Below, piece by piece: positions 37,556 to 50,500 of a stretch of DNA of 64,000 nt. The stretch's first letter is position 1. Each line of letters starts with the position of its first letter. The stretch is from positions 2,542,001-2,606,000 of the forward strand of contig JAJNNQ010000013.1 in assembly GCA_027886175.1 (NCBI GenBank), given 5' to 3'. The notes beneath the pieces were generated by a model. That model searched no databases and was not told the origin of the DNA. It saw nothing but the letters and a program-made list of their open reading frames with translations. The translations under genes and the position numbers were made by a program. This DNA comes from Phylloscopus collybita (lineage: Eukaryota; Chordata; Aves; Passeriformes; Phylloscopidae).

Positions 37556-37614
37556 TTTTGTTGTAACTATTTTTTGTTGTAACTATTTGTTGTTGTAACT
37601 ATTTGTTGTTTTGC
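37556..37614. repeat. Three-copy short tandem repeat (unit TTGTTGTAACTATT)
   Basis: TGTTGTAACTATT occurs three times in succession with small variation in the T-run between copies, a minisatellite-like expansion of 16-20 bp period. Confidence 0.8.
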
Positions 37615-38540
37615 AGGACTCTGCTGATGAAATTTCAGATCTCTCTGACTTCCAATCCTCAATGTTTCTCCTCCTTCCCTCCATCTTCTCCCACAGACCC
37701 ACCCCAGACTCGCCATTCACAGCTTTTCTCCGTGTCACTCTCCATCCATTTCTGAAACTCACCATTCTCTTTTACTCAAAATGCTCCATTTAATGAGAGT
37801 CATTAAATCTAGTTGTCATAAATCCATAGATAGAAGCCAATAAACCAGCATATCACAGAGAACTTTTATAGTATCTTTTAGATATTTCTTGGCGAGGATC
37901 CATCACAACTCGTTAAATGCTCTCACATCTTATCCTCTCAGTTGAAAGCCTACAGTAAACACGAAATGTCCTGACTTCTACTTCCTATAACCATGTTACA
38001 CATTTTTCAAAATCAATAGGAATTTTTAAAAATTTCATTTCCTTTTGCCTGGGAGATATTAATGACCTGCAGCCTAGTCAGCCTCTATCCTTCTGCTTGA
38101 CTCTTCAGGCAGGTGTTTTCTCCCTGTGGCACACTACAAACAGTTTTTGGCTCTTTTAATTATTCCCAGGAGGATCTCCTGGATCAGCTGGAAAGTGCCA
38201 TAAAAGCATCTCCTGTGTAAAACACAGGGCAAGATAGATTCTATTGATATTGCCTGAAAATCTTTACTTCATAAATTTAAGGATCACATTGGCCGTTATG
38301 GTTACAAACATACCTGATACTGAGGTTTGGTTTGAGACCTGTCAGTCACATGGTTTTAATGCACTCAGTATATTTTGCATTAAATAAGGTTGTTCTAGGT
38401 CCTAATGTAAACAAGTGTGTGACATCAATTGAAATGTTCAGAACATATTGCTTGAGCACTCCTGATTTCTGGGAGAAAACTTCCAGGAAGGTTTTGGGTA
38501 GTGGGCACTATTGTGTGGTACCAAGTTCATTTGTTGCCAG

Positions 38541-38588
38541 TATTTATATTTATATTTATATTTATATTTATATTTATATTTATATTTT
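38541..38588. repeat. Hexanucleotide microsatellite (TATTTA)n
   Basis: Eight consecutive near-perfect TATTTA units. It makes a spurious Tyr/Ile or Leu/Tyr repeat frame when translated. Confidence 0.95.
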
Positions 38589-39275
38589 CCACTCTCTTCC
38601 ACAGAATTAGACTATAATTCATCTTTTCAAAAATGCTGCTGCAATGTCAAGCCTAGGTCAAATCTCTTCATCTCTTCTCATGGTTTCAAATACCTGTTTG
38701 TGGAGGAAATCTCTATCTGAGAGACTCATCCAGCCAGCTATTCTGAAACTCTTAGATGCAAGTCATTTCAGCCTGTCATTGTGCAAGTCAAGAAACTCCT
38801 CTTTAGTATCCTGCTTTCTTATAAGTGATACTGAAACACTTGATTTCATCCTGCAATTTCTACATCACTGGGCTTCTCTCAAATGCAAAGCACAAGCCTT
38901 TTAGCATTAGTGCTTGTTCTTCTCTTTTTATATTCAAGTGAACTAATAACATTTTCTTCATTCATATTTTTAAATCCCTTGCAGCCTAGGCTCTACCATT
39001 CACCAATGGCCATTTTAATTTCTTTTTGTTGCATGTTCTCTATCACTGACAGCCTCAAGACATCAACACCATCAAGACTTCTTTTAGGAAAGTCTGAAGG
39101 ACAAAAACCAAATGATGACTTCAGGTCATCAATCAACTGATCAAATGCCAAGGAGGTCAAAGTGTCTAAACACCAGAATGCTTCTACAAAAACGAAAGTA
39201 ATCATCTGGTAATCATAATCTGCTGGGCAAAGGGCAAAACTGAGACTAAGATTTCTAGAACACAAGTCTTCCAAA

Positions 39276-39640
39276 GAGTGGCTGGGAGAGCTAAGGTTGT
39301 TTAGTCTGGAGAAAAGGAGGCTCAGGAGAGGCCTTATCACTCTCTACAGCTATCTACAGGGAGGCTATAGCCAGGTGGGGGTTGTGTCTTCTCCCAAGCG
39401 AGACACAAGAGGGCAAGAGGAAATGGCCCCAAGCTGCAGCAGAGAAGGTTTAGATTGACTATTAGGAAAAATTTCTTTGTCAAAGTGTTGCCAAGCAGTG
39501 GAGCAGACTGCCCAGGGTAGAGGTGGAGTTCAGATGTGGCATTTGGGGACGTGGTTTAGTAGTGGAGTTGGCAGTGTTAGATTTATGGCTGGACTCAGTT
39601 ATAATGGTCCTTTCCAACCTGAGTGATTCCATTATTCTGT
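39276..39640 (+). mobile_element. CR1 LINE 3' fragment (plus orientation, old)
   Basis: The order of motifs matches the 3' end of avian CR1: a GTCTGGAGAAAAGGAGGCTC segment, then GGCCTTATCACTCTCTACAGC, GATTGACTATTAGGAAAAAT, a CCAAGCAGTGGAGCAGACTG region, and finally GGTCCTTTCCAACCTGAG and the terminal ATTCTGTGAG. Several mismatches and small gaps relative to common bird copies suggest an old, immobile fragment without any ORF2 left. Confidence 0.9.
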
Positions 39641-42600
39641 GAGACTTAAATTATATAGACTTAGATTTTAGTGATCACTAATAGGAGGAGTGAGCTGTGG
39701 ATCCTTTCTTGAGGTGCTGCCTTTGGTCCTGGTTTTTCCCCTGCAGCTGGCATGGGAAGGCAGAGACTCAGCAGTATGAGACTGGCAAGAGGGGTATAGG
39801 GCACTGCTCACAAACCTGTGTGAATATAATAGAGTTAAAACACAATCAACAAACTTTTTTCCCTCTATTAATCTTATAATCAAAGAGGAATTACAGTGTC
39901 AATATTTTCAAAGAAGCATCATCTCTCCTCCCTAGTGGTAGGTACCCAGTCCCTAGAGGAGTAACACCCTAAATAGCTGTGTAGCAAAAGGATTTGGCAA
40001 GAAACATCTAAACAGTTTACATTTATCACTTGGTATGTTTTCAAAAAGATTTTATGACATTCATGTGCAGCAACAAAGTGTAGTTTAGGTGAGTCAGGAG
40101 GTCTCTTTCCATCTATGCCCCTACAAAGTCAATAACACTGAAATGCTTAGTTCTACTGTTAATATCATTACTGTTGATAATTTTCACTTTAGAAGTGATT
40201 TAAAATCTCAGTTTTCATTAGAACAGATTTCTAAACCTCACTGTTTCAGAGGGAAACTGGCAAAGATGAGACAAGTAAAATGTTACAAATCAGGAAAAAA
40301 AGAACCAGCAGAGAGGAGAGACAAGAATAAAAAATCCCAATGAACAGCAAAATAAGAAACAAGAAGGGAGCCCTAATACACTTCAGGACAATTGAATCAG
40401 TTATGATGGATCTGCACACACTTGCTGGCAAAAACTGTCTACCTGTGTCTTTCTGAAAGTAAGCAAATATAATGAAGGAAGCCTTTCCCCCCTCTTGTTT
40501 TCCAAGCAACAATTTAGGGAGAGAATTTCTTGGGTTACAGACCTGTGGAATCTGCAAATAATGTAAATAAAATTCAGCTTATTTTTACTACTTGAAATGC
40601 ACGATTGTATGGAGACAGTTTGTTTAAAAGAAGAGGCTTCTGAGGCACTGACCTGGTGCTGGAACATCAGAAGAGCTGTGCTCTTTTATGCTTTTTTATG
40701 CCTGTTGAAACAGGTGCTTGACAACTTCCAGCTTCTCTTAGAGTGAGCTGTGTGGTGGAGAGCTGTACACACAGAGAGCAGGATCTGTCAGAGCTCTTTG
40801 CAGCCTTACCAAGTAATCTGCTTGTGTGTGTTGGAGAAGACAGAATAATGCTAGAAATAACTGCATGAGATAACCTAACCTTGGAATTAGAACAATCCAT
40901 GAACAACCAAGTTGAGATTGCCTGGTTTGCTTTGCTAGGGCTGTCAGTCAGGTGCCTGCCTGCTTTATTGCTTACTCTTCCTTAGAATGCAACACTGAAA
41001 ACCCCATTTCCAAGGAAAGCAGCATGTGTCAGCAGACTTATTTACGTAGGTGTAATGTCAACACCACTGAGGGGACCTTGCCTTCTGGTGATAAAACACC
41101 AGCCTTTGAGACTTCACAACTGCTTGCAGAGAGCCTTTGCCACAAAACTCCCAGTGATGATTTCCTAGCTATGACTAATCCCATTGCCAGCCACCACAGC
41201 ACATCTCTGTGTACCTACTGTAATGTGGCATGTTCTGGTTTCCATTCAGGCTATTATTTATTATTTCTTCTAAATTCAGTGTATTTTGGGTCTCTATTTT
41301 ATTACTGTCTTTTAATAATTATTACTGTCTGTTAATAAACATTTCTATTCTCAAATGTAAAAGACTTGAGATCTGGGAAGCAAAAATTCCATAACATTTT
41401 GCCGGAAGAAGAGCATTAAAGCTTTGATGTAAATAACCACAGCCCCAGTCTCCACCTGGTCCTGGATGCACAAGGAGCAGAGCCAGCAGAGGGAGGAAGC
41501 CTCTACAGCTGGGCTGAGAGGAGAATCCAAGGGAAGAAAAGGCAGCAGTTGTGCTCAATTGAAATGCAGACTGCCTGCCAAGTTCTCCAACTGCACCAGG
41601 AAGTATTTTTAATCAGTTAAAGAAAAAAAAAAAAAAAAAAAGGAGGGTGGGGGAAAAGGAGAATGGTTATTAGAAACAGGGTGACTTCTTTATTATTTGG
41701 CGTTTTCCTAGAAGGATGGATTGTTTAGAATGTTGTTTGTAATACTTTTGGTAATAAGAAAAATTCTCAGGAGGAGTTTAACACAGGTGTCTCATGGAAG
41801 GTTATCTCTTGTTTACAGAACATTTTGGTACTGTCTTTTAGGTGCTGAAACACAGACAAACAGGCATCTAAATACGTGGTACTACAGTTTGCAGAAGTCA
41901 TGAATTATTAACCATTTCCTGTCAACTTTTACATTGCATTAATATGCTTCATGTTGCACATCTGTCACACACATCCTCCCACTCAACATAAGGGAAAAAT
42001 AGATTTATACAGAGTTACCCATGCTTACATGTCATCAGCATAGCTAATGTTAAGATGCAACAGGTGAAATATTCAGAGACATTGCACCAATTACTCTGCC
42101 TGAGGAACTGGTCCTTAGTCTCTGCAACTTGTCTTGTAATCCTCAGCTTCTAAAATGATCTTCATCACCCTATCACCTTTTTCTAAATCTAATTTAATTC
42201 AGGTTAAAAAAGCCTAACTAGATAACACAAGAAAAATAATTTAAATTGATGCTTTATCAAAATAATCCTTTGTTCTTTTGACTCATCTAATTTAGGATTA
42301 TCTTTGTTTCCTTACACAATCACCCAGTTATCATGGTAAGAGTAAGGCAATGCAGCTTTAACCACTTATCAAATGAAAAGAGTAAGTCAGAACATTCTTG
42401 TTGACTGCAGTGGGAAATAGATCAAACCTAAGTACTACACTGCAGGAACACAAATTCTACAAGCAGGCAGCAGTGGAATGCTGCCTGTTTGATGGAGCAC
42501 ACAGACAGTACTGGTCTGTATGCTCTGTTAGCAGATACAGTTTTACACAAGATTTTTATTATCATAAGAAATTCTGAAGAGATATGGATTAATTTCATCG

Positions 42601-42969
42601 TAACACTTTATTTCCAACTTTATAAATACTATAAATGCAGAGGCTCTGTCTAAAAACAATGGTTTCCCATAGCAACAGAGACTAAATCTTTGTTCATGTA
42701 AAGCATGAAAATCAGGTGTCCAGTGCATATGGTTACAGTGTAAGAAGGAATTTTTTTTCTTTATTTATTTGAATAAGTCTCCTTTGCCCCTTTTAAAGCC
42801 AGCAACCTCACAATAAATGAACTCAGTTCATTTCCAATAGGTCAGAATTTCCTGCCATGGAAGAATTCAATACAAATACTTCTAGCTCAATAAGTAAGAC
42901 TGCAGTACAAATATGCACCTTCTTCCTCCACACCTCTTTGAACAGATACCATGGTTTTCACCTGTTTGT
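39641..42969. other. Intergenic sequence between two CR1 copies
   Basis: AT-rich with no recognisable gene. It contains a poly-A tract at 41,623-41,641. Confidence 0.6.
41623..41641. repeat. Poly-A tract
   Basis: Nineteen consecutive A bases followed by a GGAGGGTGGGGG purine stretch. Confidence 0.85.
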
Positions 42970-43205
42970 GGTGTCATAGGATGGTTTTGGTTGGAAGGGA
43001 CCTTAAAGATCATCTTGTTCCAACACCCCTGCCATGGGCAGGGTCGCCTTCCACTGGACCAGGTTGTTCCAAGCCCCATCCACCCTGACCTCGAGCATTC
43101 CCAGGGATGGGGCATCCACAACTTATCCAAGCAACCCATTCCTGTGCCTCACCACCATCACAATGTAGAATTTCTTCCTAATATCTAATCTAAACTACTA
43201 CGCTT
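42970..43205 (-). mobile_element. CR1 LINE 3' fragment (minus orientation)
   Basis: Read on the plus strand it starts with the reverse complement of a CR1 3' end (CATAGGATGGTTTTGGTTGG, then AGGGACCTTAAAGATCATCT). It continues through CCTGCCATGGGCAGGG, CCAGGTTGTTCCAAGCCCC and GGATGGGGCATCCACAACTT, and stops near TTCTTCCTAATATCTAATCT. It is close to typical bird CR1, so probably younger than the copy at 39.3 kb, and is 5'-truncated. Confidence 0.93.
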
Positions 43206-46200
43206 TTCCAGTCTGATACGTCACCCAAGAAATCAATGGGAATCCCACAAGTAGGCCTCAATATTACTTATTTATTTTATAGAGACTAATAATTTTATTT
43301 TTGCCCTGTGTTTTATTTAAGGCTTCATTTGTGTTCCTTAGACATGTTAACCCTGGCTTACTTGCAGCAATGCCAAAAAAAGCATTACAAGGTACTAGAG
43401 AGGCACATTGAACCAGTGACTCTGCCTGCCACAAAATGCCAAACTCTCTGCTTTTCAAAATGGACAAGTCTAAAGTGCTGTGAGCATGGAGCCACACAAA
43501 GATACTTCAGGCAGAAGATCACCATATCTGGTAACCTTTATAGTTTACCCCAAAGCTTGGGGTATTTTGGCTGAGGCCATGGAAGAGAGACACTGACATT
43601 GAGTTCTTCTCTGGATGGACAGGAGTCTCTCAGCTGATCACATCTTTGCATTCTGCAAACACCATCAGTGCACCCAGATCCTGAGAGACAGAGGCCTCTC
43701 TTGTTTGAGAAATATTCAAAGTCTTATTCCCCCAATAGTAATTTATATCAACTAACTCCAAGAGCACCAAAATATGAGAGTTCTCACAACTATACTGTAC
43801 TGTAAAAAGTTGATGGTGGGTTTTTCTGTTTGGTTGTCTTTTTTTTTGTAGTTGTGGTTCTGTTTAATTTGTGTGAATATATGGCAAATAATAAAAAGAA
43901 AGCACCCTCACAAAAATAGGAAGTGCACACACATTCTCCAACAAAAATCCATCTCCTAGAATTGTCATCTTCTGTGTCATGAATCCTTTCTCTGGGGACA
44001 AGCAAGGTTTGATTCACTTTACCCTCAAACCTTAATGCATGGAAAGAATTGCCAATCAAACTTTTTAATGGATCTTTAATACAACCACATTGGTCACAGG
44101 AATGTCCCTTCAGGTCATGTGTCCACAGCAGATCAAAAGACTCAAGAATTGTATGATGTTTTTTTAATTATTACTTTTTAAATGTTAGTTAAGGGTTTAT
44201 GACATGTAGCTATGCATCAGCAGTTTAAGAGATGGATTATGAGGCAGTGAATAAGAGCTCTGGTGTGAGGCTGCCAGAAGAAGAGGTTTGATAGTTCTGA
44301 TGTGGGATAACCAATATGTTTGTGACTAGATAAGAGTAGTGGCTGCTGTTAACCATTTGTACCACTCCATATGGGGTTTTCTTTTGTGTTGGATGACTGT
44401 CTCTCACTCACCCATAAGAGAAGAAGCCCTTTTCCCTCTTTGGAAGTCCCTATCATTGCACACAGCAGAAACAACAGAACAAGGAATGTGCATGTATAAA
44501 AGTGCAAGGAATGAAACAGGCCAGAGTCCTGTTCATGCCAACACCAGCCACATTTCTCAGCAAAGAGAGAGGTCCTTCCACAGCCCCCTTAACACCAGCA
44601 GCAAAGCAAACTAGCACACTTCACAATACTTTTGAGATGGAAGAGCTGCCATCAGCTCCCATACTTTCCAGGAGGCCCCAAATCCTAACCCATCAAGGTG
44701 GCTTTGCTGCTTTCCAGGGTGCACACATGAACCCCACTGGCAGAGCCCCATCGGACTGGCAAGACCTTGGTGGGGCAGGCACAGGGGAGGGTTGCTCCTG
44801 AGCAGATGCCAGCAGCACCTCAGTCCTTTCCATTCCTGTGGTGGGGTCTGTATTCACTTTTGGCCAGACCCTTAGCCAGACATGAAGAGGTAATACCTTC
44901 TTTATCTCTCCATGAGCAGAGCAAGTAAGGGGCAATATGCAGAGCATTTGGGGTAAAGATTACATTTTGGGTAGACTTACCTCTCATTTTCACAAGAAGA
45001 TTCAGGGTCACCTTCACACAGGAGCTTGTGTATGTACCTGCATCAGTACATATGGCTGTGCTAGTCAAGTCAGGTTCATAAGCAACTATTTCACATTATA
45101 AGAGGAGAAAAAAACACCACAAGGAAACAAAAAAAAGAAAATAAACACAGTCTTGAATTTAGAAAGGCCAGCTCACTTGCTCTGCAGCATAAAGAACATG
45201 CTCCACCTTAAGTACATGAGCAATTCCTGTAATGACTCCTGCTTGATCACAAGTGTGCACTTCAGGGCTTGCACTCGGCTGGATCCTTCATTTCCAACTC
45301 ACTTCTCTAAAGACATTTCTTAAGCTGAGGGAAGCTGTAAGAAATTACCTGCTTTTTCATTACTGGGAAAAGCGTAAACAAGTGTAATTTCCCATTCTCT
45401 TACACCTCTGCTTTTAAGCAAGTCTTGCTCTGATTCGTGACATTTATTTAAAAAGAAACACTTTCAGAAGAAGAAAAAAACAGTCTGTTTTAAAGAGGGA
45501 ACAATACAAAATGGCATATTCAGCTCTCTTTCAATAATAATGATTCTTATTTTTAATAAGAATATTTTTATAAGAGTACTTAACCGTATAAGCAGTAGGA
45601 CTAGAATTCTAGGATCTTGGATTCTGTGTCAAGTCGTGCATGCTGCTGAAGCTACCAGTGCCCTGAATGTTTCAGGACCATGTGACATCCTTTCACAGGC
45701 CAACAGCTTGCCTTTCTGCCAGAAAAACACACTAAAGATTCATTTGGTGTGAGGAGCTCAATTCAAAGCTTTCCTTGGGTGCTCCTGTGTGAGAGGCTGT
45801 ACTTGCTAGGAGGCAGAATATTAAGATAACTACATTTAAGAAGAGCATTTCAGATTTTAAAAAGTTTTAAAACCCTGAGCACTTTAAAGATGAACGTAGA
45901 AGCTAGTCGATAGGATGAAGCCCTGAAAAAGATTAGGAGGTAATTTTGAAAGGAAATTATAAGGTAAGAAGTGCAATAGCTTAGGTTCCAACAGCAATTA
46001 TCGTCACTGCTGTTACTTCCAAAAATCTTTTCCTGAAGAATATTTCACACTGACCACCTACTGTGGAAACTGCTGAAGCCTCTGGAACTTTAGGAGCAGT
46101 GAGCAGGTGGATTGCTGCAAATTTCAAGACTGAGAATAAATCATCAGACTGTGAGTGTGCTCAGGCTGTGTTATCAGACCATCATTTCATGGAGACCCTT

Positions 46201-47135
46201 TCCTGTATCTTTCCTTCTCCACCCTTTATTAGCACGTCACCAATGTCAGTCTATGGACTCCTCAAGGATGGAACACACCTTACCATATTTTTTTCCCTGC
46301 AAGATGCCCAAAAACACTTCCCAGAGAGATGAAGAGAACTCCCAGAGACCTCAGCTAGGTGGGATGCAGTCATTATTCAGGAAACTCACACATGCTTCAG
46401 GATTTGCTAAACTTGTGCCATAAAATGGACCAGATATGTAGGTTTCCAGCTGTATATTTTACATGGGTTGATTCTGCAATTTCCAGGTGTATAGCCTTAG
46501 CCTTGCACTACTCTAGACTGGATCTTGTCTATAACTCATTTGCAATATTACTTTAATATTTCAAAGCACATAGTTGGGCCTGCAAGTTATATTTTCAGTT
46601 CCTTGAGGACATAGCATTTAACAGAATTATTCTGTTATAATTCTGTTTAGAATTGTGCCAGCAATACCTTACAAGCTGCCTTTTTTTTTTTCCCCTTTTA
46701 TTAAAAATAATGTGGCAAACTCATTCTCTCAGGACAATCATAGGAAATTTTGGAAAAAGAACTGAATCCTAGGAACTTTGAGTTAAACAGCATTCACTTA
46801 AATGTCTAATTTTTTTAAATAAAAAGTGTCCACCCCTCCATATTTCCCCAAGCATAACTTTTGTAACACTTTCTAGCACTTCAGGAGAACTGCAGGGCTG
46901 GCACAGGAGAGCTTCAGCAGGTGTCTGGAGCTTCAAAGGGGCTGAGGCTGGTGTGGACCAGCCTTTCCCTCCTGGCCTCCCTCCTCAGTTACAAGAGTTG
47001 TCCAAAGTTGGGCCTTGCTGCAGGAGAAATACTGCAGCTCCAGGGGACCAACTGTGCTGATCTAACTATTGTCTCCATCCAGCTTCTGACACCCATTCCT
47101 CTCTTGTATTAAACTATTCCTATCAGCCACTTTAG
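43206..47135. other. Intergenic sequence, no gene recognised
   Basis: No exons or RNA genes were identified. A 19-bp near-perfect palindrome lies at 46,619-46,637 and a T-run at about 46,681-46,691. Confidence 0.6.
46619..46637. repeat. 19-bp palindrome with one central base
   Basis: TAACAGAAT, a single T, then ATTCTGTTA. It is an exact inverted repeat around the central T, followed by a partial repeat ATAATTCTGTTT. Confidence 0.75.
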
Positions 47136-47527
47136 CTTTCCTATGAAGACAGGATGAGAGAGTTTGGGGCTGTTCAGCCTGGAGAAGAGAAGCCTGCTTT
47201 TTGAGAAACCTTATTACAGCACCTTCCAGTACCTAAAGGGGGTTACAAGGGAGCTGGAGAGGAACTTTTTACAAGGAAACATAGTAATAGGACAAGGGGA
47301 ATGGCTTCAAACCAAAAGAGAATTAAATTTGAGTGGGTGTTAGGAGAGAGTTCTTTACCATGAAGGTGGTGAGGCACTGGAGCTGCCCAGAGAAGCTGTG
47401 GATGTTCCATCCCTGGGAGTGTTCAAGGCCAGGTTGGATGGGGATTTAAGCAACCCGGTCTAGTGGAAGGTGGCCCTTGGAACTAGATGATCTTTACATC
47501 CCTTCCAACCCAAAACATTCTATGATT
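47136..47527 (+). mobile_element. CR1 LINE 3' fragment (plus orientation)
   Basis: A roughly 390-bp CR1 3' portion: CTTTCCTATGAAGACAGGAT, GGGGCTGTTCAGCCTGGAGA, GGTGGTGAGGCACTGGAGCT, GTTCAAGGCCAGGTTGGATG, CTAGATGATCTTTACATCCC and CCTTCCAACCCAAAACATTC, ending CTATGATTC. This is the longest copy seen here and lacks coding capacity. Confidence 0.95.
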
Positions 47528-50500
47528 CACCCAGGAGGAAGCAAACTGAGAAAAAAAAAGCATGTAAAGTACAGAAATTTGTGCTAGTATGATGGCTGGC
47601 TCATCTCAAAGAATCCAAGCAGCCTGCAGCTGGTGCAGAGGAGTGAGACAGACCTCTTCTCCTTTGTGGTTAAGGATGGATGCATCTGCTTGTTCCAGCC
47701 AGCTTCTCACCTAACTGGGTGAAGGCACTCAAGGACTGTGGTTTGATTACTCCTAGGGTAGAAAGATATTGAGGGCTCAAACTAAAACCCAACAACTGGC
47801 TAGCAATTCCAGCTGTTGCAGCAAGAGCAATACCAGAAGTTCCTGGTGCTTGAGAGCGTGCGTCTGCAGCTGCCTCCTCCACAGAAAGAGAAACAAACAG
47901 CCTTCTCTGAAGCTGAATGCTGGGGAAAAAAAAGAAAAATCACCACTTCTGTTAGTTTTCTTAAGATCTTGGCTTTTGAGCTCCCTGGGATACCTCAGGA
48001 AATGTGGGTTTCCTCATCCAAACCAGTCAGCCTTGTAAATTGGTGCTGCAGAAACCAGCGGCGGGTGTGGTTAGCTCAGAAAGCCACTGGGGAAATAAAC
48101 TGCAGCAGCTCTCCAGCCATGGGATCAGCGTTTGGGGCCTGGGAGCAGCCACAGGCACCACAACGAATTCCCTTGTCTGCGAAGGGGAAACGATACCGCT
48201 CCTGATCTCAATCTGAATTACCACACATCAGCTGCCAGCTGATCCCATAGCATCTAGCTGCTTTTCCAGCTTTTTTTTTCTGGAATTGCTGGCACGTGGG
48301 ACCACCAGCTCCACACTCTGCCCCATGCCTCTCCCAAAAGGGGCAGAGGACCGGGGGACAGATGCCCTTTGCCTTGACAGGCAGCTCTGGGATGCAGCAC
48401 CTATTCCAGCACACTTCAAGCCAGAGGAACTGTGCAAGAGCAGCAGCCTTGTCAAAAAGGGCACAGCACTATTCCACCAGGCACACTGGAATAGAAAAGG
48501 TGTTGTACATAAATCCTGAGACTGAAAAGGAGGAAGGTTGTTGAAAAGCTTTTGAAATTCAAAGTAGGAAGAAAAAAAAGTGATCTTACCACAGAAAATC
48601 TGCATTGCTATGGAGTAGGATAAACATTTTGGGAGTTTCCTAATGGGATCTTCTGCTAATGGGTGCTATAAATGGGCTGCCTCTAGGACTATAAAAGGGC
48701 TTGAGAAGAAAGCTTGCTGCACCCTTGCTGGTACCTCGTACACCCTGCCCACTGACAGGCAGTAATGCAGCACGGGGCCTCTTCAACCATCACCTGCAAG
48801 TTTACTTCCTGCCTTCATTTGTACTGCATTCATTCCTGGTCCTAAAGCATTTGCCACCTTGGACACTCTCTTTATAAAACAGATTCTCATAAAACCGAAA
48901 AATCTGAATGTGGTTCTATACAGAAGGGGCTGAATGAGTGAACTGAGAGTAGGTGAAAAAATCTTAAGGTACTCTATCTCAGCAAGTCAGGCGTAAGAAG
49001 TTCACTTTTAGCCATTTACTGTGTGCTGTTTCACACTGCTTTAATCATGCAATGATCACCTCTCTTTAAACACTGGTGTCACCAGAGATTAATATAATAC
49101 CTGAGATTAGGAGGTCTTCAACTAGATTGCTGCAAATGAAGATCACAGAGCAGTTTGTCAATAGTTGTATAATTACTCCATCCTGACAAAAAGACTTCGA
49201 GTTTGAGCAGAAGAAAAACAAAATAACAGGACTCCAAAATGCCCTTATAGAACTCTGAGCCCGTGTAAATCAATGAAGATCAAGGTCTTTAATTGGCACT
49301 TACCCTGAGCAATACTGTAAGGATCTGACTAGAGCAAAGCTAATGGCTGGAGTTAAGCCATACAGTATATGAACATGAAGTGATGCTTCAGCTTTTCAGG
49401 TTTTTTTTTAGTTGAATGCTCTCTTTGGGATCAATGGCAATATCATAATGTGTTTCCAGAAAAGGGATGAAGTTATGGAAGACCAAATTTTCATCAGGTT
49501 GTTTTGGTTTTTTTTTTCAATTATATTGAAAGCAGGTTTGAATGGCATCTTAATCATCATTCACAGAATATATGTTGAGCAGAAGAGAGCCAGAAAAGGG
49601 AATAAGGAAAATGTTAAATGGAATCAAACCTGGGAAAACATCAGCTAAACACAGTGTTTGAAAAGAAAATAATTTGATAAATGTTAGTTAAAACACAGTA
49701 ACGTGGAATTGTGAAATTCAGAGCTGGCCCTGTTTTATTCCTGCTGCAAAGGTGTGTCATTTAAATTAAATTCCAGCAAGAGCCAATTTATCCCATGCAC
49801 TGAGATGAGGCACCACAACATGAGAACAACACAATCAACAAGTTTAGTCTTTAGAACTCTGCATTCAGAAAGGGCAAAAAGTATTTTTTTGCAAGGCCAG
49901 TGACAATCCGACAGTGTTTTCATCTGGACTTCAGAAAGATGTAAACAAACATGAAGGACTTTGGACAACAGCTTCAAAACAACAGTGTGGTTGCAGGAAC
50001 TGATTGAGACTTCTTCACAGGAGCCAAACATATGTAGTCCAATCAAGCAGCCTCCTGCAGACATGGGAATTTTTGAGAGTCTTCATCTGAAGTCCAAAAC
50101 ATGAAGGTATTTACAGAAACATAAATCAAACCATGGGATAAAATTAATCACCAGAAAGTAAGCTGGCAGGGAAAAGTATACCCCATAAAAAAGTGATTCT
50201 GCTGTGAAATATGTAGCCAGGAAAGCAACTGCCTATCAGTCCAGATTAGCAGGTACTAACAACCAAATCTGATGGGGGCTATTTACTGGAATCATTCAGA
50301 GCCCCGGGGAGTGGCACAATTAGCAAACTAAAAAAGACCTAAAGACACACTTCTTGGTGCTCTCCAAATTAAAAGTCTAAAGCATCTCCCTTCCCAAGCT
50401 TTTGAAATAACAGCATCTTGATTATTTCAAGCATCTAAATGCTTCACTAAATTTCTGATCCACTAGTTTATGCAGAAGGCTCCTCCTCCTGAGAAAAACA

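Larger units (their letters stand above)
28650..38540. other. EPAS1 upstream flank, no gene recognised
   Basis: AT-rich, CpG-poor sequence upstream of EPAS1. By vertebrate synteny it should belong to the PRKCE-EPAS1 interval, but no PRKCE exon was seen. A local CpG cluster occurs at 31,253-31,285, a T-rich tract at 33,401-33,486 and a small tandem repeat at 37,556-37,614. Open frames are short and unrecognisable. Confidence 0.65.
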
